DNA of 64,000 bases, from NCBI GenBank assembly GCA_019090385.1, contig JAHRWB010000017.1:1-64000 (forward strand), read 5' to 3'. This document shows, piece after piece, positions 34,981 to 43,007 of this stretch. The notes under the pieces are model-generated. The model ran no database searches. It had not been told where the DNA came from and saw nothing but the letters and a program-made list of their open reading frames with translations. The stretch is from Pseudomonadales bacterium. GTDB lineage: Bacteria; Pseudomonadota; Gammaproteobacteria; Pseudomonadales; Azotimanducaceae. Position 1 is the stretch's first letter. Every line of letters begins with the position of its first letter. The position numbers and the translations under genes are program-made.

Positions 34981-36717
34981 ATGCCTCCAAAAAAAAACGC
35001 TGTGGCACCCAACAAAACCGCTGTGGCACCAAATAAAACCGCTGTGGCACCAAATAAAACCGCTGTGGCGCCCGGCACGGGCACTGCGCTGCTGCAAAAC
35101 CCGTTGACGAACAAAGGCACGGCCTTTACTAGCGAGGAGCGGCGCAAGCTGGGTATACAGGGCCTGTTACCAGCAGCATTCAACACTATTCAACAACAAG
35201 CGACGCGATTTTATTCGCAACTGTCCAGGCTAAATGATCCCTTTTCCGTTTACGTAGAACTCGCCACACTGCAAGATCGAAACGAATATCTTTATTACTA
35301 TTTGCTTGGCCAGCATCTCGAAGAGTTTATGCCCATTGTCTACACTCCGACTGTGGGCACCGCTACACAAAACTTCAGCTCCATTTTTAGACATGGGCGT
35401 GGCATTTGGATCACCCCTGAACATAAAGGTCAGATTCAATCAGTAATTGAAAGCGCCACTATCGGGAAAAATATTAAACTGCTGGTCGTCACTGATAACG
35501 AATCTATACTGGGGATAGGTGACCAGGGTGCTGGCGGGATGGCCATTTCCATTGGCAAATTGTCATTGTATACCACTGCCGCTGGGATCGATCCGGCTAC
35601 GACCCTTCCAGTCAGTCTAGATGTAGGCACCAACAATCAGTCACTTCTTGATGACCCCAACTATTTAGGCTGGCCCCATAAGCGTATAAGGGGCGAAGAG
35701 TACGACACACTGATTGATGAATTTGTGGATGCAGTAAAATCACTTTTTCCTGAAGCTTTAATACAATGGGAAGACTTTAGAAAAGACAATGCACTCAATA
35801 TACTTGCAAGACACAAAGAACGAGTTTTGTCTTTTAATGATGATATGCAAGGGACTGGTGCAATAACTCTGGCAGGCCTGCTCAGCGCTTTGAGAGTACT
35901 TAAATCTGACCTGAGTGAACAACGTATTGTTGTTTACGGGGCGGGGGCCGCCGGCTTTGGTATTGCCAGCCAGATCAAAATTGCCCTGGATCTTAAAAAT
36001 GTCCCCAAAGAAGCAATCCAGGACCGCCTAGCGGTACTCGATTCCGGGGGCCTACTGGTTGACGATAGAGAATATCGGGACGCATATAAACAGGATTTGC
36101 AATGGACTAGAGATTGCGCCGCAAAGTATGGCTTGGCCGACCCACAGAAACGTGGCCTGGCCGATGTAGTGAAACATTACAAACCGACTATTTTAATTGG
36201 CACTTCTGGTGACACAAGCGCTTTCTCGGAAGACATTGTTCGCTCAATGCATGCCAATGTTAAGCGTCCTATTATCATGCCGCTATCAAACCCAACGCGA
36301 AATGCTGAAGCAGTGCCTTCAGACTTGTTGAACTGGACAGATGGTCAAGCGCTGATAGCTACGGGCAGCCCATTCCCAAATGTCAGTTATGAGGACAAGG
36401 AAATCGAAATTGGCCAGGGAAATAATGTTTTTGTCTTTCCAGCATTGGGGTTGGCATCACTGGTTGTCAGAGCCAGTAAGGTAACTGATGCCATGATCAC
36501 GGAAGCCGCCCAGGCATTGGCAGATACGGTTTCAGACGACGAACTTGAACGCGGCTTATTGTACCCCTCGGTACAGCGCCTTAGCGAAGTCACCCAAATC
36601 GTCGCTGCACGTATTGCTGCATGCGCCCTCAAAGAAGGCGTTAGCCTTCAGCCCCCCAACGATATTAAACAGGCTATCGAGCAATTTATTTGGAAGCCTG
36701 AATATCCAACATATTAA
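34981..36717 (+). CDS. maeA: NAD-dependent malic enzyme
   Basis: A 578-residue enzyme for oxidative decarboxylation of malate to pyruvate. The normal domain begins at LQNPLTNKGTAFTSEER (about residue 38). The malic motif is PIVYTPTVG, metal-binding residues are in VLSFNDDMQGTGAITLAG, and the NAD-binding fold has VVYGAGAAGFGIA. The N-terminal extension is the repeat NKTAVAP (residues about 6-31), encoded by a DNA minisatellite. GAGA precedes the ATG by 8 nt. A hairpin follows the stop. Confidence 0.93.
   Translation: MPPKKNAVAPNKTAVAPNKTAVAPNKTAVAPGTGTALLQNPLTNKGTAFTSEERRKLGIQGLLPAAFNTIQQQATRFYSQLSRLNDPFSVYVELATLQDRNEYLYYYLLGQHLEEFMPIVYTPTVGTATQNFSSIFRHGRGIWITPEHKGQIQSVIESATIGKNIKLLVVTDNESILGIGDQGAGGMAISIGKLSLYTTAAGIDPATTLPVSLDVGTNNQSLLDDPNYLGWPHKRIRGEEYDTLIDEFVDAVKSLFPEALIQWEDFRKDNALNILARHKERVLSFNDDMQGTGAITLAGLLSALRVLKSDLSEQRIVVYGAGAAGFGIASQIKIALDLKNVPKEAIQDRLAVLDSGGLLVDDREYRDAYKQDLQWTRDCAAKYGLADPQKRGLADVVKHYKPTILIGTSGDTSAFSEDIVRSMHANVKRPIIMPLSNPTRNAEAVPSDLLNWTDGQALIATGSPFPNVSYEDKEIEIGQGNNVFVFPALGLASLVVRASKVTDAMITEAAQALADTVSDDELERGLLYPSVQRLSEVTQIVAARIAACALKEGVSLQPPNDIKQAIEQFIWKPEYPTY
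34996..35073 (+). repeat. 21-bp coding minisatellite in maeA
   Basis: Three and a half copies of a 21-bp unit (AAAACCGCTGTGGCACCAAA plus T). The first and last copies have single substitutions. Each copy encodes seven residues, so copy-number change keeps the frame. Confidence 0.9.
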
Positions 36718-36738
36718 AACGTGACGCGATACTTCAGT

Positions 36739-36768
36739 GAGTACTTGCTGTATAAGTAGCAAGTACTC
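36739..36768. terminator. Hairpin between maeA and an LLM gene
   Basis: A perfect 11-bp stem, GAGTACTTGCT/AGCAAGTACTC, with an 8-nt loop, lies between convergent genes. No immediate T tract on either strand; a TTTTTACTTT run comes about 20 nt later on the plus strand. Confidence 0.5.
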
Positions 36769-36839
36769 GCATTGCTTGCTCTCAGTTTTTACTTTAATAG
36801 TTGCTTTGATAGTTACCTAGTTACTTGGTTTAAGACCTG

Positions 36840-37850
36840 CTACCGCAAAGAAAAATTCTGTGCTGAAAACGCCTCAAACGTGCGCTGCATACCTGATGAT
36901 CCCGGATCACCAAGGGGCGCAATAATATGCGTATGTATGCCCATTTGAGCGTGTGCCAGAATGCGTTGCTGGCACTCATCCGCAGTGCCTATTATCGCTA
37001 TTTCATCCACCAGCTCATCACTTAACGCGGCGGAAGTTTTAGTGCGGTCTTTGGCGGCCCAACCTTCAGTGATGGTATCGGCTGCATCCTCATACCCTGC
37101 CCAGGCCAAAAATTTGTTATATACCGGGTTGGCATAATACGGAGCAAAAGCCGCCCGAAATAAACGCCTCCCTTCCGCTTTATCATTGGTAACCAATACC
37201 ATTGCCCGGTTAACAACTTCTACTTCTTTCCAATCCTTACCCGCCCGCTCAGCTCCAATGCGTACATGTTCCATCATTTTCGGCAAGGCACGTTTTGGCC
37301 ACAAGTTGAAAATTACGCCATCGCCGATTTCCGCGGCCATTTCGATCATTTTTGGGCGCAGTGCAGCAAGATACAGCGGGGGCACTGACACTTCAGGCAG
37401 GGGAAATTGCCGATAGCCATGACTGCTTAAACCGGCCAAATCGAAATCCGACTTTTCTCCTTTAAGCATGGATCTCACCATTATTGCGGTATTCTTTACC
37501 CGCGAAAGCGGTTTATCCATAGACAAACCATGCCAGCCGGTCATCATCGTCTGGCTCGAAGAGCCCAGACCCATGACAAACCCCCCTTGAAGAATCTGCC
37601 CTAAGCTATATGCCGTAGCGGCCAGTACTGCCGGAGTACGAGTGAAGACAGGTGTAACAGCGACGCCAATCCGGATATGATCTGAAACAGAACCCAGCGC
37701 CGCGGCAGTCGTTAATGCATCCGGAGCCCCCCCATCACTAAACCAGGCATCCTGATATCCATTGTCTACCGCCCAGGAAACTCTGGCTACTGAATCAGCA
37801 ATAGCGGGCCCAGCGGGCAAGGTAACGGCCATTCGTTTAATAAGGGACAT
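36840..37850 (-). CDS. LLM-class (luciferase-like) oxidoreductase, probably F420-dependent
   Basis: A 336-residue TIM-barrel protein of the luciferase-like monooxygenase superfamily. DAWFSDGG, the active-site region GGFVMGLGSSSQTMMTGWHGL and PPLYLAALRPKMIEMAAEIGDGV are typical of the F420-using branch. AAGGAG precedes the ATG at 37850. It probably oxidises or reduces an organic substrate with F420 as hydride carrier; the substrate is unknown. F420 use is supported by biosynthesis genes in the same window but not proven. It is divergent from a kinase-like gene. Confidence 0.82.
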   Translation of the reverse strand: MSLIKRMAVTLPAGPAIADSVARVSWAVDNGYQDAWFSDGGAPDALTTAAALGSVSDHIRIGVAVTPVFTRTPAVLAATAYSLGQILQGGFVMGLGSSSQTMMTGWHGLSMDKPLSRVKNTAIMVRSMLKGEKSDFDLAGLSSHGYRQFPLPEVSVPPLYLAALRPKMIEMAAEIGDGVIFNLWPKRALPKMMEHVRIGAERAGKDWKEVEVVNRAMVLVTNDKAEGRRLFRAAFAPYYANPVYNKFLAWAGYEDAADTITEGWAAKDRTKTSAALSDELVDEIAIIGTADECQQRILAHAQMGIHTHIIAPLGDPGSSGMQRTFEAFSAQNFSLR

Positions 37851-37950
37851 TTCACTCCTTCAAGGACTAATCCGTAAAGTAGCTAGCCTCGCACTTTGTA
37901 CTGCTGAAGATCAAGCCGTATGCTTAAACAAACCAGACATGAGAACCAAT

Positions 37951-39000
37951 ATGAGCGACCTACCAGAAATTACCGCTGTACGAGAAGCCCACAAAATTGA
38001 CGAGTCTGCATTGGCCACCTACATGCAAAACAATGTGGACGGGTTCCGGGGTGAGATTGAAGTTCGACAGTTTGAGGGCGGACAGAGTAACCCAACCTAC
38101 ATACTTACCACATCGGATAAAAAATATGTGCTCAGAAAACAACCGCCAGGCGAACTCCTGCCTTCTGCACATCAAGTGAATAGAGAGTTTACAGTGATGA
38201 AAGCACTGGCAAACACAAAGGTTCCCGTTCCACGCATGTATGCTCTGTGTGAGGATACCCAAATACTGGGTACCAAATTCTACATAATGGAAATGGTTGA
38301 GGGGCGGGTATTCACCGAAGCCCTGCTGCCAAGTCTGCAAAAAAGTGAGCGTCGTGCGATATACCTGGATCTGGCCAGGGTACTAGCAGCTCTGCATAAC
38401 GTTAACCCTGACAATGCAGGGTTGGGAACCTTTGGCAGACCCGGCAACTACTTCGAGCGCCAGATTTCTAGGTGGTCAAAGCAATACAGGGCGTCCAAAA
38501 CCGAAGACATTGGCGAAATGGACAAACTTATGGACTGGTTACCGAAGCATTGCCCCCAATCAGATGAGGTACATGTTGTCCATGGCGACTACCGCCTGGG
38601 GAATGTTCTCGTGCACCCTACAGAACCGCAGATAGTCGCTGTACTGGACTGGGAACTTTCCACTCTGGGGCATCCTCTGGCTGATCTCGGTTACATATGC
38701 ATGGATTATCACACCGACCCCTATGATGGCGAAGGGCTGGATCAGCCTAACCTGAATGAACTGGGCATACCCACTGAAGCCGAATTTATCAACGCCTATT
38801 GTGAAGCATCAAACCGCCCGCCAATAGACAACTGGAAATTCTATTTAATTTATAACCTGTTTAGATCCGCAGGTATTATTCAGGGCGTTTACAAACGCGG
38901 CCTGGATGGCAATGCCAGTTCCGACAGCGCACTGGAATATAAAGACACCTGTGCCATTCGCGCGAAAAAAGCCTGGGAGCTGGTGGAAAGCCTTGACTAA
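37951..39000 (+). CDS. Phosphotransferase family protein (ACAD10/LvaA-like kinase)
   Basis: A 349-residue APH-fold kinase. The nucleotide-binding end has FEGGQSNPTYILTT and YVLRKQPPGELLPSAHQVNR. The catalytic loop is H211-GD213-YRLGN and the metal motif D233-WE in DWELSTLGHPLADLGYI. These match the kinase domain related to ACAD10/11 and LvaA, which phosphorylates 4-hydroxyacyl-CoAs. The frame extends back to 37762 across the divergent LLM start; I place the start at the ATG at 37951 because family proteins begin near here. The Shine-Dalgarno sequence is weak. Confidence 0.87.
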   Translation: MSDLPEITAVREAHKIDESALATYMQNNVDGFRGEIEVRQFEGGQSNPTYILTTSDKKYVLRKQPPGELLPSAHQVNREFTVMKALANTKVPVPRMYALCEDTQILGTKFYIMEMVEGRVFTEALLPSLQKSERRAIYLDLARVLAALHNVNPDNAGLGTFGRPGNYFERQISRWSKQYRASKTEDIGEMDKLMDWLPKHCPQSDEVHVVHGDYRLGNVLVHPTEPQIVAVLDWELSTLGHPLADLGYICMDYHTDPYDGEGLDQPNLNELGIPTEAEFINAYCEASNRPPIDNWKFYLIYNLFRSAGIIQGVYKRGLDGNASSDSALEYKDTCAIRAKKAWELVESLD

Positions 39001-39027
39001 TAGAACACATGATAGCGTAATAGTCCT

Positions 39028-39480
39028 GTGCTAAAACCAGTTACATTTCGCCCAATCTCGGCTTATCGTTGGCCACTTCCTGTTTTGCTTGCAGCCTTTA
39101 TGCTGCAAATCCTGGTTCCCACTGGCTACATGCCAGCCCCACTATCATCTGGGTCTATAATACAATTATGCCCCGGCAGTTTGCCTGCTGGTGTACGACT
39201 TTCTGGCACCTATTCCACTGAGCAAAATATTGCCCTGGGTAGCGCTCACCATGAACACCACCATGACGACACAGAAAATCCCGAACATAACAATACTCCA
39301 AGCCTGTGTACTTTTGCTGCATTTGCTACTAATGACGGCCTACAACAAAATACCAACGATTCGACAATTGCTGCGACTTCGATCCCACTAATCTTCTTTG
39401 ACCACAGCACCCCTCATATACTCACCCGCACAACTCACAATTACAGAACCCGCGCCCCTCCCAAAAAAATGCATGGCTAA
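39028..39480 (+). CDS. DUF2946-like membrane-associated protein with a His cluster
   Basis: A 150-residue protein with one hydrophobic N-terminal segment (about 16-34, PLPVLLAAFMLQILVPTGYM), a conserved IQLCPG, and a metal-suited HHEHHHDD at 74-81. The terminal RAPPKK resembles the DUF2946 family, often found beside copper or other metal genes. The start is uncertain: the apparent GTG at 39028 has no strong Shine-Dalgarno sequence. It precedes the outer-membrane-type protein by 34 bp. Confidence 0.65.
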   Translation: MLKPVTFRPISAYRWPLPVLLAAFMLQILVPTGYMPAPLSSGSIIQLCPGSLPAGVRLSGTYSTEQNIALGSAHHEHHHDDTENPEHNNTPSLCTFAAFATNDGLQQNTNDSTIAATSIPLIFFDHSTPHILTRTTHNYRTRAPPKKMHG

Positions 39481-39514
39481 CAAGCATATTCATTTTTTTC
39501 ACTGGGAGACCAAC

Positions 39515-40570
39515 ATGAGAACTTCATCTATCGCCATTAACCTGGCGCTGATGCTTTACTGTGTACCCGCTTTACCGGACACACGGCCTGATTCACACGC
39601 ACCCATCAGTATCATGGGCGATCATTTACACCAGAAGGGCGAGCTTATGCTCTCCTATCGTTTTATGCATATGGACATGCAGGGAAACCGCACTGGAACA
39701 TCACACATCTCACCTGAGCATATCGCTACTTCGACCACCAACCCCTTCGCCAACCTGCCTATGCAACCACAAACACTGCGAGTGGTTCCAACAAAAATGA
39801 CCATGGACATGCATATGTTCGGTTTGATGTATGCTCCGAGTGACCGGCTCACCGTAATGGCTATGCTCAACTATCTTGAAAAAGAAATGCAGCACCTGAC
39901 CTTTATGGGTAGCTCCGGTAGCACAAGCCTTGGCACCTTTACCACAAAGACCAGCGGTCTCGGAGACAGCAGTTTATCTGCGCTTATAAAACTGAACAAA
40001 AGTGAGCATACGCAATCTCACATCACCGTCGGCATTTCGCTGCCCACGGGTGAAATTAAAGAGACCGATAATATTCTTACCCCAATGAATACTCGGCCCT
40101 CACCGCGCCTGCCCTATCCCATGCAATTAGGTTCAGGAAGTTTTGGCGCGATAGTAGGCACCACTTACTCCGGGAATATCAACCGTTGGGGCTGGGGGGG
40201 ACAGTGGCGCAGCGTCTTTCGCCTGAACAAAAATGACGAAGACTACCGCCTGGGAAACGAGCACAGATTAAGTGGCTGGGGTAGCTATCTGATGAACCCC
40301 CACATCAACCTATCAGGTCGCCTCAGCTATTATAGGCGCGACAATATCCATGGTATTGATAGCCAGATAAGGGCGCCGGTCCAAACGGCTGACCCTGACC
40401 GCCAGGCAAAAAAAGTATTGGAGCTTGGGCTTGGCATGAATTTTCTACTGCCCGGCAATCGCAACCGCCTGGCAGTGGAACTTGGCATACCGCTGTATCG
40501 AGATCTCGATGGACCACAGCTTGAAACAGATTGGACATTGACTCTGGGATGGCAGTTTACACCGGGATAG
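39515..40570 (+). CDS. Outer-membrane beta-barrel protein (transporter-like), Met/His-rich
   Basis: A 351-residue protein with a signal peptide (MRTSSIAINLALMLYCVPAL) and repeating amphipathic strands ending in WTLTLGWQFTPG, like the alpha-superfamily of MetA-pathway and copper-associated barrels. The mature N-terminus is Met/His-rich (FMHMDMQGN, KMTMDMHMFGLMY). The frame begins earlier, but GGGAG 6 nt before the ATG at 39515 fixes the start. With DUF2946 upstream it probably takes part in metal (copper?) handling; that is inference. Confidence 0.75.
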   Translation: MRTSSIAINLALMLYCVPALPDTRPDSHAPISIMGDHLHQKGELMLSYRFMHMDMQGNRTGTSHISPEHIATSTTNPFANLPMQPQTLRVVPTKMTMDMHMFGLMYAPSDRLTVMAMLNYLEKEMQHLTFMGSSGSTSLGTFTTKTSGLGDSSLSALIKLNKSEHTQSHITVGISLPTGEIKETDNILTPMNTRPSPRLPYPMQLGSGSFGAIVGTTYSGNINRWGWGGQWRSVFRLNKNDEDYRLGNEHRLSGWGSYLMNPHINLSGRLSYYRRDNIHGIDSQIRAPVQTADPDRQAKKVLELGLGMNFLLPGNRNRLAVELGIPLYRDLDGPQLETDWTLTLGWQFTPG

Positions 40571-40636
40571 TGCGAGGCAGACCAGATCCTGCCATTTAGT
40601 AAACTATGAGGATGCTGGTCACTTTAGACTGATGGA

Positions 40637-40678
40637 TCTTTTCTGCCTTTTGCATCAAGAAAATTAAGGCAGAAAAGA
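40637..40678. terminator. Hairpin between the barrel protein and an LLM gene
   Basis: A perfect 13-bp stem, TCTTTTCTGCCTT/AAGGCAGAAAAGA, with a 16-nt loop, lies between convergent genes. No T tract follows either side, so it is a strong 3' hairpin shared by both transcripts. Confidence 0.55.
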
Positions 40679-40742
40679 CCACTAATTTCCAAATCTTCGG
40701 CTTATGTGATCATATAAAAATGACCAATTAGCTAAAATCAAT

Positions 40743-41780
40743 TTACAGTATTTCCTCAGCTAACAGATCCAGCACTTCTTTATTACCACCAGCCACCAAC
40801 ATTGCCGATACGTGACCTTGGCTTCCCGCCTGTTTCCAGCGTTGGAGGCGCTCACGAATTCGCCCTGCCGGGCCGACCAAATGACATGCATCGATAAGCT
40901 CGTCGGGAACCGCCGCCATAGCCTGGTCTTTTTTCCCAGCCAGATACAAATCCTGAATTTTCACAGCTGCATCGCCAAATCCAAGCCGTGTGGCGTAATC
41001 CGTATAGAAATTTTTACCTCGCGCACCCATACCACCAATGTACAGTGCCATGTTGCCTCGAATGGGCTTCATACACTCCTGCACATTGTCACCCATTACC
41101 ACGGTTACGAAAGGGGTAATCTGAAAATTCATTAATGATTTATCACCCACAGCGGCAAAACCCTTTTCTATGGGTTCTTGAAACACAGAATACTGCTCAG
41201 GATCCATCCATACCGGAAAAAAACCATCTGCCACTTCTGCTGCAGCCTGCACACCCCTCGGTGTAATCGTTGCAGCATAGACAGGAATAGGTGTATCACA
41301 GTGCAAAATGCTCTTTAGCGGTTTTCCCAAACCCGTCGAACCCGGGCCCATATATGGCAGCTGATACTGATCACCATCAAAGGTGGTTGGCGCTTCCCTC
41401 GCGAAAATCTGCTTCATAATTGCAATATACTCACGCAGACGAGTCACTGGCTTGCCATATGGAACCCCATGCCAGCCTTCAACTACCTGGGGTCCTGATG
41501 CGCCTAAACCGGCAATAAAGCGATTGCCTGATAAATGTGCCAGACTCATTGAAGTCATTGCAGCCATAGCCGGGCTTCGAGCAGGCATCTGCATAATTGC
41601 CGTGCCTACTTTTATCTTACTGGTATTGGCAAGAATCCATGTTGCCGGTGTAATGGCATCAGAACCGTAGGCTTCTGCAGTCCATACAGAGTCATATCCC
41701 AGCTTTTCTGCATAGAGTATTTGATCCATTGGCAATACCAGTTTGGAACCTGAATAACCCGCAACAATACCTAATTTCAT
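40743..41780 (-). CDS. LLM-class F420-dependent oxidoreductase (Rv3520c-like)
   Basis: A 345-residue TIM barrel. MKLGIVAGYSG at the start, GLGASGPQVVEGWHGVPYG near residue 92 and PVYAATITPRGVQAAAEVADG match the actinobacterial-type F420 LLM family (TIGR03559, Rv3520c-like, as I recall it). GGAGA stands 6 nt before the ATG. The substrate is unknown. This is the second such enzyme in the window besides 36840-37850, and their sequences are distinct. Confidence 0.87.
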   Translation of the reverse strand: MKLGIVAGYSGSKLVLPMDQILYAEKLGYDSVWTAEAYGSDAITPATWILANTSKIKVGTAIMQMPARSPAMAAMTSMSLAHLSGNRFIAGLGASGPQVVEGWHGVPYGKPVTRLREYIAIMKQIFAREAPTTFDGDQYQLPYMGPGSTGLGKPLKSILHCDTPIPVYAATITPRGVQAAAEVADGFFPVWMDPEQYSVFQEPIEKGFAAVGDKSLMNFQITPFVTVVMGDNVQECMKPIRGNMALYIGGMGARGKNFYTDYATRLGFGDAAVKIQDLYLAGKKDQAMAAVPDELIDACHLVGPAGRIRERLQRWKQAGSQGHVSAMLVAGGNKEVLDLLAEEIL

Positions 41781-41825
41781 CTATTTCTCCGCATTATGAA
41801 CCACGCTAGTTTTCACAAACCTTAT

Positions 41826-41911
41826 CAAGGCTGTCCATAAGCAGCTCAGGGCTGTGTCTACAAAAGCAGCTCAAGGCTGTCTACAAAAGCAGCTCAAGGC
41901 TGTCTAATCAA
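41826..41911. repeat. Imperfect tandem repeat at the 3' end of the glutaredoxin-like gene
   Basis: About three and a half copies of a 21-25 bp unit, CAAGGCTGTCTACAAAAGCA plus GCT. The last, truncated copy carries the stop codon and last codons of the gene; the other copies lie just downstream. The pattern suggests local duplication of the gene end. Confidence 0.8.
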
Positions 41912-42175
41912 TTGTTTAAGATATTCGAGGATGTCCAGAGATTCATATAACCACTCAAATGAGCCATCGCTCTGTTCAATACGTAAACAGGGAACCATCG
42001 CCTTGCCACCGCCAGAGAGCAATTCACTTCGGGCATCTGCTTCTAACATGGTGTCCCGCTCCGGCAGCTGAATACCGTGTTTTTTAAGAAAACTCGTCAC
42101 TCGAGCGCAATACCCGCAAATCGGACTTTTGTACAGTACTAAAGAGTTAACTTCAGATTGATTGTTTTGATTCAT
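41894..42175 (-). CDS. Glutaredoxin/GST N-terminal-like protein
   Basis: A 93-residue thioredoxin-fold protein with CxxC at C20-GY-C23 (YKSPICGYCARV), followed by a fold ending LYESLDILEYLKQLIRQP, as in glutaredoxins and glutathione-S-transferase N-terminal domains. The cis-Pro region is MVPCLRIE. It probably reduces or glutathionylates small substrates. It is divergent from the DsbA-like gene. The gene ends inside a repeated DNA segment. Confidence 0.82.
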   Translation of the reverse strand: MNQNNQSEVNSLVLYKSPICGYCARVTSFLKKHGIQLPERDTMLEADARSELLSGGGKAMVPCLRIEQSDGSFEWLYESLDILEYLKQLIRQP

Positions 42176-42245
42176 AAGTGCCTGGCGATTTTTAATATAA
42201 ACTTGGTTAACCTTAGCCCACAGTGTAATGCAGAGAGCCTCTTAA

Positions 42246-43007
42246 GTGACAAATAAATACTCGAAAGCGAACAAAAACAGCAAAAAAATGCAGCACATAC
42301 GCTACTTTACCATAGGATGTATTGGCCTGCTCCTGCTGGCCGTCATTGCTTTTGGATTACTCTATTCAGATTCAACAAGTACTGAAGGCTGGGTGGAAGG
42401 AGTAGACTACAGCGTCGTTGAACCGGCAACGCGCTACAGATCCGGTAGCCCAATCCAGGTTACTGAATATTTTTCCTATGCCTGCGTCCACTGCAGTAAT
42501 TTTGACCCGAATATTGAAATCTGGAGTGACAAACTCCCCACCGACGTCGAATTTACCCGTTCTCCGGTAGTTTTCTCGCCTGCATGGGCACTACTCAGCC
42601 GTACGTACCTGACTCTAGAACACCTGGATATTCTTGAAAAAAATCATTCCAGAATATTTGCTGCTATCCACGATCAGGGGCAACAATTTTTATCCATAGA
42701 AATGCTTGCCGACTTCGTAGATGGACATGGGGCAAGTAAAATTGAGTTTCTCGCCGCTTCTAATTCACCAGCGGTACAGCGCCGCTTTGAAAAAACCCGT
42801 AAACGTGCACGAGACATAAAAATCACTGGCGTACCTACACTGGTTGTTGCTGACAAATATATTATTCCCAGCTCTCTGGATCGAAAAGGAATGCTGGAGG
42901 CAGCAGATTATCTGCTGGACAAAGAGCGTACCGCTCGCATGGAGAAACAAAATAACGCTGGGCTGAACCAAAAAGCCCTACCAGGCGCCAATGACAAAGC
43001 GGAATAA
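42246..43007 (+). CDS. DsbA-family thiol:disulfide protein, membrane-anchored
   Basis: A 253-residue protein with one membrane segment (about 21-40), periplasmic-facing. The active site is C80-VH-C83 (SYACVHCSNFDP) and the cis-Pro is in TGVPTLVV. Fold length and motifs match the DsbA family. The start is GTG at 42246 (AGAGAG 8 nt upstream). It overlaps the start of mrcB by 17 bp, so the two are coupled. Confidence 0.87.
   Translation: MTNKYSKANKNSKKMQHIRYFTIGCIGLLLLAVIAFGLLYSDSTSTEGWVEGVDYSVVEPATRYRSGSPIQVTEYFSYACVHCSNFDPNIEIWSDKLPTDVEFTRSPVVFSPAWALLSRTYLTLEHLDILEKNHSRIFAAIHDQGQQFLSIEMLADFVDGHGASKIEFLAASNSPAVQRRFEKTRKRARDIKITGVPTLVVADKYIIPSSLDRKGMLEAADYLLDKERTARMEKQNNAGLNQKALPGANDKAE

Noticed and set aside
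34848-35186. 112-codon minus-strand frame with GATAVLF repeats
   Set aside because: It is the reverse complement of the maeA minisatellite and enzyme start; the repeats are explained by the DNA repeat.
37762-37950. N-terminal extension of the kinase-like gene
   Set aside because: It runs antisense through the start of the divergent LLM gene; the family begins near the ATG at 37951.
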